Shown: piece after piece, positions 42,491 to 54,500 of the stretch
How the letters are laid out: each line of letters begins with the position of its first letter
Position numbering within the stretch: position 1 is the stretch's first letter
Assembly (NCBI GenBank): GCA_029582165.1
Contig: CM055892.1
Coordinates: 1,087,347 to 1,151,346 of the forward strand
DNA length: 64,000 nt
Direction: 5' to 3'
From: Portulaca oleracea
Lineage: Eukaryota > Streptophyta > Magnoliopsida > Caryophyllales > Portulacaceae
The notes under the pieces: generated by a model
What the model was told of the DNA's origin: nothing
Database searches by the model: none
Seen by the model: only the letters and a program-made list of their open reading frames with translations
Position numbers and translations under genes: made by a program

Positions 42491-44576
42491 GTCGTCATCA
42501 GAAAATGAACTGCCGTGTTACACATGGTGCATTGAGCTAAACCCTTGTCGAGTTCGTCGCTACATTGCACTTTGTCAGTGTATAACTTTGCATGTTGTAG
42601 AGCAACAACCATTTGCTCACGCATCTCTTTAGGTAGATGAAAGACTTGTTTCCAGCTCATGCGCTCTGGTAAAGCTTCTAGGAAGTTGACAACTTTATCT
42701 TCTCTTCTTTGGGTGTTGCCCTCCCCAACGCTCAACCTTTCATCTTCTTCCTCATCCCCAACTTCGGAACACGAGGACATGTTGACACTGGCGGTAGTAG
42801 GGAAATCCTCTAGGAAGGCGACCGTAAAATTAACTTTTGTCGCATCATCCAAGTCCAACACGATGACTCCCTCCTTAGCTAGCTGCATTATGCGCTCCGT
42901 AAGGGTGATGCATTTTTCTAGAGGATGACTAACGACCCTATGATATGGACAATACCTCGGATCATTAACCTTCCCAACTTCTTCAGGATGTTTTGAGGGA
43001 GGTAGCTCAATAACCCCCTTGTTCAACAAATCATCCAACATCCCCGCCAAGTCTGAGTCAGGAAATGGATATTTCTTTTCTTGCAGCTCCTTTAATGTAG
43101 GACGCTTTTTTCCAGTGTCTTGCGTTATGAAACTCCTCTTTTCTTCCACCTTTGACTTCCTTGAAATCCAGACTGGTTCATTTGCTGAGACTGTCATGGA
43201 TTCCCTAGTCGAGTTCTTGGAAGGCTTGACACTCTTCTTTAGATCACCCCTATCTTTCTTTGGCTCAAAGGAGGAGGATGTGGACTTACCGCGTGTGATT
43301 TCCATGTTATGAGCCTTGGTTGCCAACTCCCGGAAGGTTATTGGCTTACTCATTTGCAAGACATAGAGCAAGTCCTAATTCATATCATTGGCACACATCT
43401 CAACGGCTGAAGCCTCAGACAAGTGGTCTTTACACTCCAGGCTGAGCGCGCGCCACCGGTTGATGTAGTCAAGAACTGGTTCATCTGTCCATTGCTTAGT
43501 GTTTGTCAACTCAGTCATGCTGACAATTCTTTGAGTACTATAGAACCTGTTCAGGAATTCTTGTTCCATCTGTTCCCAACTATCAATGGATTCGGGCTCT
43601 AAGTCAGTATACCAATCAAAAGCGGTACCTTTCAATGTGCGGACGAATTGTTTCACTAGCAGATCACCATCGGTACCCGCATTGTTGCATGTCTCGATGA
43701 AGTGTACAACATGTTGCTTCGGGTTCCCTTTTCCTTCGAATTGGACAAACTTTGGGGATTGGTACCCACGAGGCATGCGTAGGGCGTCAATCCTCTTCAT
43801 GTACGGTTTGGTGTACAGATGAGTTCGCGTCGCGCCTCCCCCTAGTTGAGCCTTGATCGCATTCGCCACCAAGTTCTGGACTTGCTCTACAGATAAAGAA
43901 CCGGAGCCAGAGTCTTCCTTCTTCCCTTCTTCTTCATCGAATCTCCGTGATTGGATCCCTTGTCAGAATCTTCATCTTCTGAGCTAATGACATAGTTGCT
44001 AGCAGGTCGTTTCTCTAACTTTTTTGTTAGCTTCTTAATCCGTTCATCTTGGCGCTTGATATGCTCAATTTTCTCCTCGCTTTCTATCTCAAGTCTAGCT
44101 AGGACGGCCTTCATGGTTTTGAACTCTTCTTCATATTTAATGGCTCCAGTGATCATAACCGGCATAACAACGGTGTCAACAGATTCAGTGTCAGAATGTG
44201 AGAGCATATCATTTGGAGACTTCAGCATTTCTCCGTCGCTTTCATAATCTTCAGTTTCTTCATCGAATGGTTGCGCCACAAATTCCATGTGACGATGAAG
44301 TTCGTCCATCCATTGAGCGGATGCTTCCTTTGGAGGGACTTGAACATATTTCCCTCTAAGCGGATGAGACATGATGTGACTCGCCCCTGCCAAGTCGGCA
44401 TCAGCGATATATGACAGCGCGATCACATCAGTTTGTTTTTGGGCCTCCATAGCAGCAATCTTGGCCATCCTTCTTGTGACTACTCCGTTGGACGTCGTAC
44501 TAGCAGTTGTCGACCCTTGGGATTTGGACAGGATAGCTTTCTTCGAAAAAGGAGGGATGTTACTGCTAAGAGCCAT
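42491..44576 (-). pseudogene. Element B gag
   Basis: The start is chosen at ATG 44576 (MALSSNIPPFSKKA), about 80 bases after the PBS. The N-terminal part to about 43900 is acidic and ends in a KLTKKLEKR-type coiled segment; a frameshift near 43905 leads to the gag core. The core frame (43872-43375) has RMPRGYQSPKFVQFEGKGNP, HFIETCNNAGTDGD, LKGTAFDWYTDLEP, FLNRFYSTQ and INRWRALSLECKD, then an in-frame TAG. It continues (43371-42500) as SKPITFRELATKAHNME and a CPYH...HPLEKC motif. Gag packages element RNA into cytoplasmic particles. Confidence 0.87.
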
Positions 44577-44631
44577 CTCTTCTTTGATTGGTGAGCGATT
44601 TGTTTTTTTGGAGGAAAAGATGAGAGGTAGA

Positions 44632-44657
44632 GATGTCCCACCGAGCGTGCCAAAATT
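44632..44657 (-). other. Primer-binding region of element B
   Basis: On the minus strand, AATTTTGGCACGCTCGGTGG follows the LTR end GGTTACA directly. That is the position and TTGGC-type start of a tRNA primer site. I cannot assign the tRNA with confidence. Confidence 0.55.
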
Positions 44658-45242
44658 TGTAACCACAAATTTTACGAGTCCAAAATTAATTAAGACAAGA
44701 AAAATGGACAAATATGATTTTTGTATTATATTCAAAGAATGGGTACAATCTCTATGTTTTTGTTACAACGCAACAAAAAATAATAAACTCCTCTAATTCA
44801 ATCACCAATGTTTGACTTGATGAGAGACAGGAACAACTTCAATCTTTACCGAGTCTTGTGAATTTGATATCTAGAGCAACGACACTATGATATGTTTGTT
44901 GTTGGGGTCTAGAGAGAATGTGTTTTAATGATCAATTTTTTCAACCCCTTTAATGGGGGAGTACCTCCATATTTATAGAGAATAATCTCTTGTAGTTGGG
45001 CCTTTGACTTGTTAATCTTCTTGGGTCGTTGACCGAGCCTGCAACTGAAGCTGACTTGATAGTCCATTTGAGTTGGTAAATTTGAAGGTTGCCTTGAGTC
45101 CATTTGCCGGGTTTTGACTTGGGTTGTTGACTTGCTAGTCGGTCCAATAAATTTGATTAATTAATCGAGCTAACCCAAATTAATTAAATTAAATTATTAT
45201 TATTGATTTCAGCACATTGTTTATTAATTTTTAGCGTCTACA
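44658..45242 (-). repeat. 5' LTR of element B
   Basis: 585 bp, same ends as the copy at 31022-31607. It ends 288 bp downstream of the CAP-G stop codon and is followed by the ATGAT duplication. Confidence 0.96.
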
Positions 45243-45247
45243 ATGAT

Positions 45248-45530
45248 GTATCAAGGTGTTTTCTTACAAGGAGGAACACTTGATGTGTATTACTTACATT
45301 TCTTTGAAAAGATTGTTCCTTCTGGATGTATAATTCATTAAGAAAAACAAAATAGATAGAATTACTAAGCAACCAAATTTAACAAGTACAATAATAACAC
45401 AGCTTTCTTTTTTCTTTTTCTTTTGAAGTAGGGTTTTAAACAAGGCTACAACACAAAAGAAGCACAAGAATCATACAACAAAGATGGTTGTATATATGCA
45501 CACCCACCCTCTTATATGTGCCCTTCCAAA
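45248..45530 (-). other. CAP-G 3' flank/untranslated region
   Basis: Only 288 bp separate the stop codon (45531-45533) from element B. No canonical AATAAA is seen on the minus strand; AT-rich text near 45340-45420 could serve. Transcripts may run into the LTR. Confidence 0.5.
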
Positions 45531-48500
45531 TCACTCAACTGTTGCGTCAGAGTTTTCAGACTCGTCATCAGATGTTAAACCAGAGTCATCTTCATCAGCT
45601 TCCGCTTCAATGTCAGCAACGGTGATTTCTGCAACTCTACTGGCAGTTATCCTTGTCAATGCTGCCATCTTGCTAGCCCTTTGCGATCGTGTGCATGAAG
45701 GAGGAACAGCAGACGGGAGGATAGTGGAACCACCTGAATCTTCTTCGCTAGAGGATGAGCTTTCCTCGTGGCACTTGGCAGTACGTCTCCTTGGACGCCT
45801 GGCCCTGGTTGAATGTGCTGCAGGCGTTGGCAGTACTTCATTTGAATGATCTTCATCTACTTTGTACTCCACTCCCAACCTCTCTGTCCCCAAAGACCAG
45901 GGAAGATAACATAAAACAAGAGACAAGAAGAGGCATGAATCAGTTTAATCAAACACCTAATTCAAACCTTGCAAATATGCCAACATAAACATTATCCAAC
46001 AAACTCAAAAACTCAAATGCTCCAAGCACTTGAGCTCCTTGGAATCATCCATGCATCGCCCAATATGCATTTGGTGATGGACCTTTCATGTCAGTTAATA
46101 AGTCACAATCATAAGCAACATGTGTAGTTTGTAAGATGGAGCATTTTGGAATTTTAATACAGTTGAAGACTTTACCTAGAATGGCATTAGCTTGGTCTTG
46201 TGGCAGTTGCTCATCTGGACTACCATCCATTTCCTTCAGGTTTTGGGAAAAGTTAGTCAGCTCTTTCGAAACCTCCTTATCATATTGGACAGACTGAATG
46301 ATTCGATTCAAAAGCACTCTCATCAACTTGATTGCTCCCTGCTCTGATGCTCGAAAATTGAGTAATATTATGGTCTTGCATAGAGCTGAAACGTATGATT
46401 TCTCAGCAGCCGTTTTCTTCATATGGAAGCCTGCAATCTTCATGATGCATGTAAGCAGAAATTAATAAGATAACACCACCAATTAAGGTCTAAATGCCTA
46501 TTTCTGGCCTTCCCATATTTGATGGGGGCACCTTCAGGTTTCATGATGCATGTGGAAACTTTAATCGGCATTGTACAACTACTTATTTAAGTATATGCCT
46601 TAGTTTGAACTCATTTCTATACTAAGTCACATTAAAATGTGTCATTCAACATGCAATACTACATTCTCGGCAAACAATTTACGTCAATAGTTTGATGAAC
46701 TGGGATCCAATTTTCCCATTTGATGATGGTCAGTTGAACATCTTCTATCTTGATAGTGGACATAGATCCGAGAACTAAAAGGCTGTGAACTATTAATTTA
46801 ATATTTACAGAATGAAAACTCACCCAATTTAAGAGTCTATTCATTGCTATTACTATTCAAAGTGAGTTCACTACTAATTCATTTATGTTAGTGGAAATGT
46901 ATTTACCAAATTTTCAATATCAGCCTTCTCTTATGAGTGAGTATTGCAAGCAATTATGAATTACCTCAGTTGCTATCCTTATAGCAAGACCCTCCTCTCC
47001 AGTCTCAAATTCATCAGAATTTTCAATAGCACCACCATGTTCGCATGGAGCATCATTTGTCTTGTCTTCAGCCTCCTTTTGGTACAACCTGGACTGCATC
47101 ATTAGCAGCATAAATCGCGATGCCTGGACTGCACGCTTACGCATATTTGATATCATGGTAGTGGATGCCACATGGTTTCCATTGATTCCAGGCCACAGTG
47201 CTCGGAGAACAGGGATGAAGGCCTCAGAAAGATGTTTCTGCATTTCAAAACAGAAACGTATAGAATTATTATGCCAGCCAATCATGACCCAATACCTCCA
47301 AACTCATGGTATTACATATGTTAAGAGCTTTAGACTCGCCTTGTGATTTGCTGACAGTGAAGGGTAATGCTCGAAAAACACTGACAAACATTGTTTTAAC
47401 CTGCCAAGGAGGGTGCCAAAAAAAAAAAAAAAAGGATCTGATAAGCTCAAGGAGAGCCCAAAAAGCATGAGTACAAGGATCTCCAGGAAGCTAATACCAT
47501 ATACCTGTGCAGCTCATGATTTTCCTCGCTAAAATACATGCTGATCAGCTTGACCAATATTAGGGAATGTAAAGAAGCAGGTATGCTAGGATAGCTCTCA
47601 CTCAAAAGGAGAATCTTTGCAAAACCTTCCCCAACAGCAGCTTTCACAGATTCCATCTCATCAGGCTCCAAAGCTTTGGAAAGAAAACAACTTCCAAGCC
47701 CAGCATATAAAAGGTGAAGCACTCCGAGATTTGCATCAGAGCTTTTATTGCACAAATGAGCTGTAAGATCCATGCCACTATCTTGGACTTGTGAGAGAAC
47801 ATCTTCCCCTATAACTCTGTCAACTTCTTGGGGCCCATACCACATTAGAAGGTCTATCAGCGCCTCTCCAGCAAGGAGACTCACTGGAGAAGGGCCCCTG
47901 ACAAATGAAAGAACAAGCTGATTCACCACTTCTCCACATAGTTTTCTTTCCAGTAAACCGTAAAGACCAATGCATCTGGCAGCAACTCTTTGGACATCCA
48001 AGTTAGCATGCTTTGCCTACATCCAGAATAAAACTCTGTAAATTTTAGAAAGCTATGGAAGCCATGAAAAACATAGCAAAGAAACACACACGTATTTATT
48101 CTTACCCCAGGAAGCAGCAAGGAGCTCATTAATTCAAAAGGTTCAATGGATTTCCCTTGTAGATAACGAAAAGATTTTGTATTTTCCAAGAGCAGACCAA
48201 TTACTGCCAAGCAATGCATCCACTCCGTGAATTCAGCGGTTCTTTCCCTGCATGGTCTAGCAAGTTCTCCTACAACCCCAAGAACAACTTCTTCAAATTC
48301 TCCATCAGCAGCGTGAACTTTCTTAACCAATTCTGCCACTGCATTGGCCCAATCTCTGTCTCCGCCAAGATTGATGCCATCTCCTATAACAAGCTTGTTC
48401 CCATCATTGTCCATTTCATACTCAAGAGGTCGGCGCAGCAAGTCCTGTACAAATGCACTGGCAGTCCTCCTGATTGTTGCATCAGAGAAGTCGAGCAATG

Positions 48501-51500
48501 CACCAAGCAACAATAGTTGCCGAGATACAAAACGATAATTTGGTCCTGAAACCATCTCATTTTAGCAAAGATACAGGCAGCAGATATCAAATCTGATCAA
48601 TAAAAATGAACTTAACAGACCTGCATTAATATGTGCTTGAACAAATTCCACGTATTCAGACACGGTTGGAGGAAGCAGCTTTTCCAGGAGGTCATTGCTA
48701 TCAGAAGCTTCAGCTGCATATACTGCAGCTTCTGTGCCCGTTGTTGCAGCAGCATCAGAGCATTTCGCCTGTTATTACATACAGAGGATATAAACAGATA
48801 TTCTATTTTGTTCTTTCAGGAGGTAAACTCAACTTCTCCACCTCTTTCCACACCTTCGCACAATTCCGCTCTCACCCACTCATTTTCACTCTTATTTTCC
48901 CCTTACTACACCTTTCCCACCCCCAATTCCCCACTAAGATCATGCCTATAAGTGCTATACAAATCTGACCACATACAACTTATATGTAAAACCAGCTGAT
49001 AGGCTTAAATGCCTGAAAGATATTGGATCAGATTGGTTCAATTTTTAAAAAGAATATTTAGAAAATGATATAACAATTTCATACTGTTCGTTATCAACTC
49101 AAATTAATCAAATAAACATGGTAACCATACACTCGGAAACTCCAAGAACCAACATCACATTTAACGTCCTCACAGCAATCTAACCAAAGCACAGTGCACC
49201 AAGGAAAACGCTAAATATTTTACTCATAGTAAAGTAAGAAATCTTGCACTATGTAGTACTACCTCCACCCCATAATACTTGTCGTTTCAACTGACTATTT
49301 ATCATATAATATTTGTCATTTTATAATCCTATATTACTTTATGCTAACTCCAATTTCTACATTTCTCTGTCTACCTTTTATTAGCTTTTTATTAGCACCT
49401 ATGACAAATAGTACTATTGTGTGCTTTTTATTTGCTTTATGCACTTTTTTGTTTTAATCAATGTTTTAATTCTCTATTTCTGTGTTGACAGGCTGTTATC
49501 TTTATGCATGCAGTAGTACTGCAAAGTGCATATTTCTTGATGGCAATATGGGAATACTATGCATTCGGACGAAATCATTGTTGTTAAAATTATGATTAGT
49601 ATTAAAGGGTTGCCAGTATTAAAGAATTTCCCCTAATACTACATAAACAAGGAACTCTAACTGTTTAACTCCAAAACTGTGACTGAAACAAACCTTATCA
49701 TCCAACATATTACATTTAGGGTCATTTTTCAAGAGAAATAGTTTTCCAAGGAAAATGGTTTTCTATGTCAAGTGTTCCCTTGTTTGGTACAAAACAAATC
49801 GTTTTTCGAGAAATGACGATATATGTCGGTATCAGTGACGATATATGTTACAAATAAAAATATTTGGAGCTCAAAATTCATATTTGAGCTTTTTTTTCAC
49901 TCCATCCTATCATATCATAAACTTTTGATTCAAATAGCTAAATTTGAATTTTACTTTAAAGTTTCAGTTAGTTTTAGCGGCAAAAAATACTAGTATATGT
50001 GGCAATAAATGTTATCAAATAAAAATATTTCAGCTCAAAATTCATATTTGAGCTTTTTTAATCAATTCGATCATATTGTAAAATTTCGAGCCAAACCGAT
50101 GAAATTGAATTTTGCTCTTATGTTTCAGTCAGATTTAATAGCAAAAAATATAAATATAAGTGGCAATATATGTTATAAATGAAAAATATTTGGTGCTCAA
50201 AATTCATATTTGAACTTCTTTAATCAATTCTATCGTATTGTAAAGTTTCAAGACAAACAGATGAAATCGAATTTTACTCTTAAATTTTATTCATACTTAA
50301 CAGCAAAAAATGTCGATAAAAGTGGCGATATATGTTACAAATGAAAATATTTGGAGCTCAAAATTCATATTTGAGCTTTTTTTACTCTATACTATCATAT
50401 TATAAAGTTTCAATCCAAATAGTAAAATTTGAAACTTTTTAAGTTTCAATTAGTTTTAACAACAAAAATTGTTAGTATATGTCATGATAAATGTTATACT
50501 TTGAGCTAAAAATTCATATTTGAGCTTTCTTTAGTCAATTCTATCGTATTACAAAATTGCGAGCCAAATAGTTGAAGTTGAATTTTGTCCTTAAATTTCA
50601 GTTAGCTTTAGCAGTAAAAATCGATCCAACAATCAAGGGTGGAAAATATTTTTCCTAGGTTGAATAAAGGAAGTCAATTTCCTTCCTTTAGGGGAAAATA
50701 ATCATCTTTGAAAATTATTTTCCAAACCTTTTTTGTACCAAGCACTAGAAAATCGGGACCCTCCTAAATACACCATAAACTTTGAATGCATAATCAATCA
50801 CTTGATACTGAGCTTATGACATGTTGCTTATGGATGTCAATAGCTTACTTCCAAAACCGACCCCCCCCCCCCCCCCAAAAAAAAGAAACAAAAAAAAACA
50901 GTAAAAAAAAAACAGATCAACAAGAAAAACAATATAGCACACATTCATAAACAATCCTCAAAAATTCTCCAATAGGCCACAAGGTCAAGAAAATAAAAAC
51001 AATGTGCTGCTGTAAATGTTTCAAGAATCAAGAATCAGCTAAAGAGAGAATATCAAAGCGATAGCAGAAATATGCAAAATGAGAATGGGAAATAAGACCA
51101 TTTACCTGTGCTTGGGTTTGCAAGCGCTGACAGACAACCCTCCAATACAGAGCTGCCTCTGGATCCAGTAGCTTAAAGTCTTTATTGCAATCATCTGCAA
51201 GGATTAACATGGCTTCCAACATCAAAATACAAAATTCTGAACTGAAGGCACAACTTATTGGCAAGCAAACCAGGCCAATACTTGTTGGCAATACTTGTTG
51301 GCAAGCACACAAACCAGGCCAATACTTGTTGGCAAGCAAAGGATTCAACCCCAGGGTGGCAGGGTGGAAGTACAGAAAAAAATGCTAATGCCAACTGAGC
51401 CCAATGCTTCAGGCAGCTAAGACTTCGAATAACAAAAATATTTCCCCCAAGAGCCATACAAATGAATCATACAACAGTTTCACATATAGATATTCTGCAA

Positions 51501-54500
51501 GTGAGGTGTTCTTTTTAACAACGGTGAGCAATACATTCAGAATTTCAAACTATATTTGAACTAGAGCGAGTGAGGTTTCTGGAACATAAGCTCAATATAT
51601 TTGAATTATAAGCTTCACACAAAACTAAGATGGATATTGATGGAGACCATCAGGCAGCAGCAGCATCACCAGCAATGTCAAAGGAGGACCAGCAGCCAGC
51701 AGGAACAACAACAAGAGCAGCAGGACCTGCTGATTTACAAAACTCAGCAGCAGCAGCAAAGCCAGCAGGCTTCCGAGCATCTTTAATCAAATTTAAAGAT
51801 TCTATATCATCTTCATCACCCACCAGTCCACCAACAGCATCCATCCAAGCTTGTTAACAGCATCCATCCAAGCTTGTTACACCTTGGTTAAGCAAGCCTT
51901 GGCAATCACAGCCATCCATCCCACCAGCATTGGTCAATCAGACCAAATTCAGTTCCCAGCAGAACCAGTCCAAGCAGTACTCTTTCTCAATTTGATATCT
52001 CTGAATTGAGGAAGAGTTAAAGGAAGTTCCCTAGGAGTTTTTTTGTTCCTTGTCATGCAATTTTCAAGTCCAAACCAAGTCCCGGCATGATCAAGTAAGA
52101 TATCATCGAGTTACAAGCACCAGAACATGGCATCCTACAATATCAGTCTTTGCAGAACCCCAGTTCTGTGCTAAGTATTTTATCAGCAGTATCTATGGAG
52201 GTTATTTTGGTCTTTTCCTAGCTAGATAGAGCTGTTGAGGTTATTTCCAGCTTGATTAGGCAATGCTATGCAAATGTAATCAGCCAGCAACTGGGAATTA
52301 CCCCCGGAGGCAGGAAACCTTCTCATTGGTTGGATTTTTACCTTAGTAACTTTTGGTCCAATCAGAATTCAGTTGTATTTTCTTTTATTTTGCAAATGTA
52401 ACCAGATAATATTAGTTAGCTTAGGATGTAATCGAATGTATTTGATTAGCCTAAGCATGTTTAGAATTAGTTAAGGGAGATTAGAAGGTTTCTTCATAAT
52501 TAGGAAACCTCTAATCAAACTGATTAGGAGTGTAGTATATATGTTGTGTTTTCAGCTGCTTAATATCATCATCAGTGTAATTTCAATAGCATTCTCGAGT
52601 GTCTTAGAACCTCTATGTGTTTGTGAGTATCATACAACTCTCAATCTTGGTTAAATCAGCTCCTGCCACTGAATTTTGGCAAGAATTCAGCAAGTGTTAG
52701 CTGTGCTTGATCATCCAACCTCTGGTGTGTCTGTACGAGGTTGAATGAGATAGTCCTTTGCCCTTGTTTTCAGTTGTGGTGTGTCTGTATCAGTTGTAAG
52801 CAAGCCTATCCTTTATTTCCTTGTTGGTTTGTCATCCATTCCAGCTAATTGCATTCAATTAGCTTTGTTTGAAACAATCAGAAGTGTGTGTGAGTGTGTT
52901 GTGTAGTATGTTCTGATCTTTGTGACCTTGCATACATCAGATATATTGATTATATGTTGTCAGATATAGGGTATGGCAGACAGGACAATATATTCATTTT
53001 AGCAAAACAACAAACCTCCAGCTTGAACGTAACTTGATTCTTTGAACTTTTTTATTCCATCGCTGCCATCAAATGCAATCATCCCAGCTTCAAAGAGAGC
53101 CCTCATTACAGCAACACCAACAGATTCATATGTTTCTACATCAAGATACTTAAGAAGTTTAACACAATCTCCATTGCAGCATTTACTTAACCATTCGTCT
53201 TTCATGAGCTTCAGACATTCCTTTACAACGGCTGGAGAACGATCAGATAGTCCTCTCTGGAGTATCAATGCCCTCAGTTTGATACTGCAAGAAGTGTAAA
53301 AACTTATTCAGTGCAATTTGACCAAAATGAACACAAAAATTAGAGGATAAAGAGTTGAAGAGAAAGTGATTGTTGCAACGCATTGTTGTTTAGTAATGCA
53401 TAATCCCAAAAGAAGCTACAGAAGTCCACCAAGTATATAATACAAATTTCAGACTGCCAGGAAAGATATTTAAAACTGTTGACTTGGGGTCACCATAACA
53501 TGAATAAGTGTGAGCTCATCATATTTCACTCATAGCTTCGGTTAGTATAATACACACATATTTTCTTGCCTTTAGGGCACCTGATATCCAAATAATGTAT
53601 GTTTTATTTCACATCAACTGCTTTGCTGATCCATAACCTCCTTACTTCAACATCCTATAGCAGAAACAAGAACTTACGTATACAAATAAAATAAAATAAA
53701 ATAAACACTACTTCCTAATCTCCATAATTTATGTTGGAGCTCTCAGCTCTTCAAATTGGAGATGAAGCTAGACATCTCTTTCCAAAATTTATTGAAAGCT
53801 AAATGAACCATTCTTGAAAGTTGCAACTCACTTACATCAAGAGTGCTCAGTACAATTACCTGAGACTCTGGAGGGGAAATTTCTTGGCCAATACAAAATA
53901 TGCTGCTTTTCGTACAGACTCGCTTACATCAAGAGTGCAACCAAGAATGGCAGTTGCTGTTGCATTGGAAGGAGGTAGTGATAATATAATTGTCTTGCGG
54001 ACATCCTGCACAGTCGTGGCACAAAGCTAATTTAATAATATGCTGAAGTGTCACGCCCAAAAAGGCCAAAGAAGATTTATAAAAGCTAGGAACTGCTCAG
54101 TAACCAACACACATACTGCATTCTGCTCTGAATCAAGAGTCTGAAGAAATAATTCAAGGATGTCACTGTTCTCAGAATCATTCACAAAGCGGGAAAGAGC
54201 TCTAATGGCAAATGTACGGATTACGGGAATCTTGTCTCCTATCCTTATCATCATGGCGTCTATCACCAGATCCCAAAGATCATCACTCACTTCAGCATCA
54301 TCTGGCAAGCGCATTATGATCTGCAAAGTAGAAGCAACAGAAGGCAGAAACAGATAAATCAGAATCACCGACAAAGCCGAGTACAGCTGACACCAGCCAC
54401 ACCTTATACCCTGAAAGATGTAAAATTGTTCTAGCTAAGGCCTAATAATTTTGAAATCTGTGTAGCATAAACAAGATGGAAGTACCATGCTACCAGGATC

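Larger units (their letters stand above)
31022..45242 (-). mobile_element. Element B: 14.2-kb Tat-type Ty3 retrotransposon with both LTRs and TSD
   Basis: Bounded by LTRs at 31022-31607 and 44658-45242 and by the duplicated target ATGAT (31017-31021, 45243-45247). On the minus strand the order is LTR, PBS-position sequence (44632-44657), gag (44576 to about 42500), protease (about 42490-41555), RT (about 40830-39836), RNase H domains, integrase (38620-37547), then an antisense PMD gene (34025-37053), a minisatellite (33456-33883), a nested MITE, PPT (31608-31623) and LTR. By eye the LTRs differ at about 40 of 585 positions (about 7%), so it is not a recent insertion. Every coding region is broken. 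Confidence 0.95.

Noticed and set aside
49262..49420. Complete Stowaway MITE
   Set aside because: Only one CTCCACCCCATAATAC end is seen; no inverted partner within several hundred bases.
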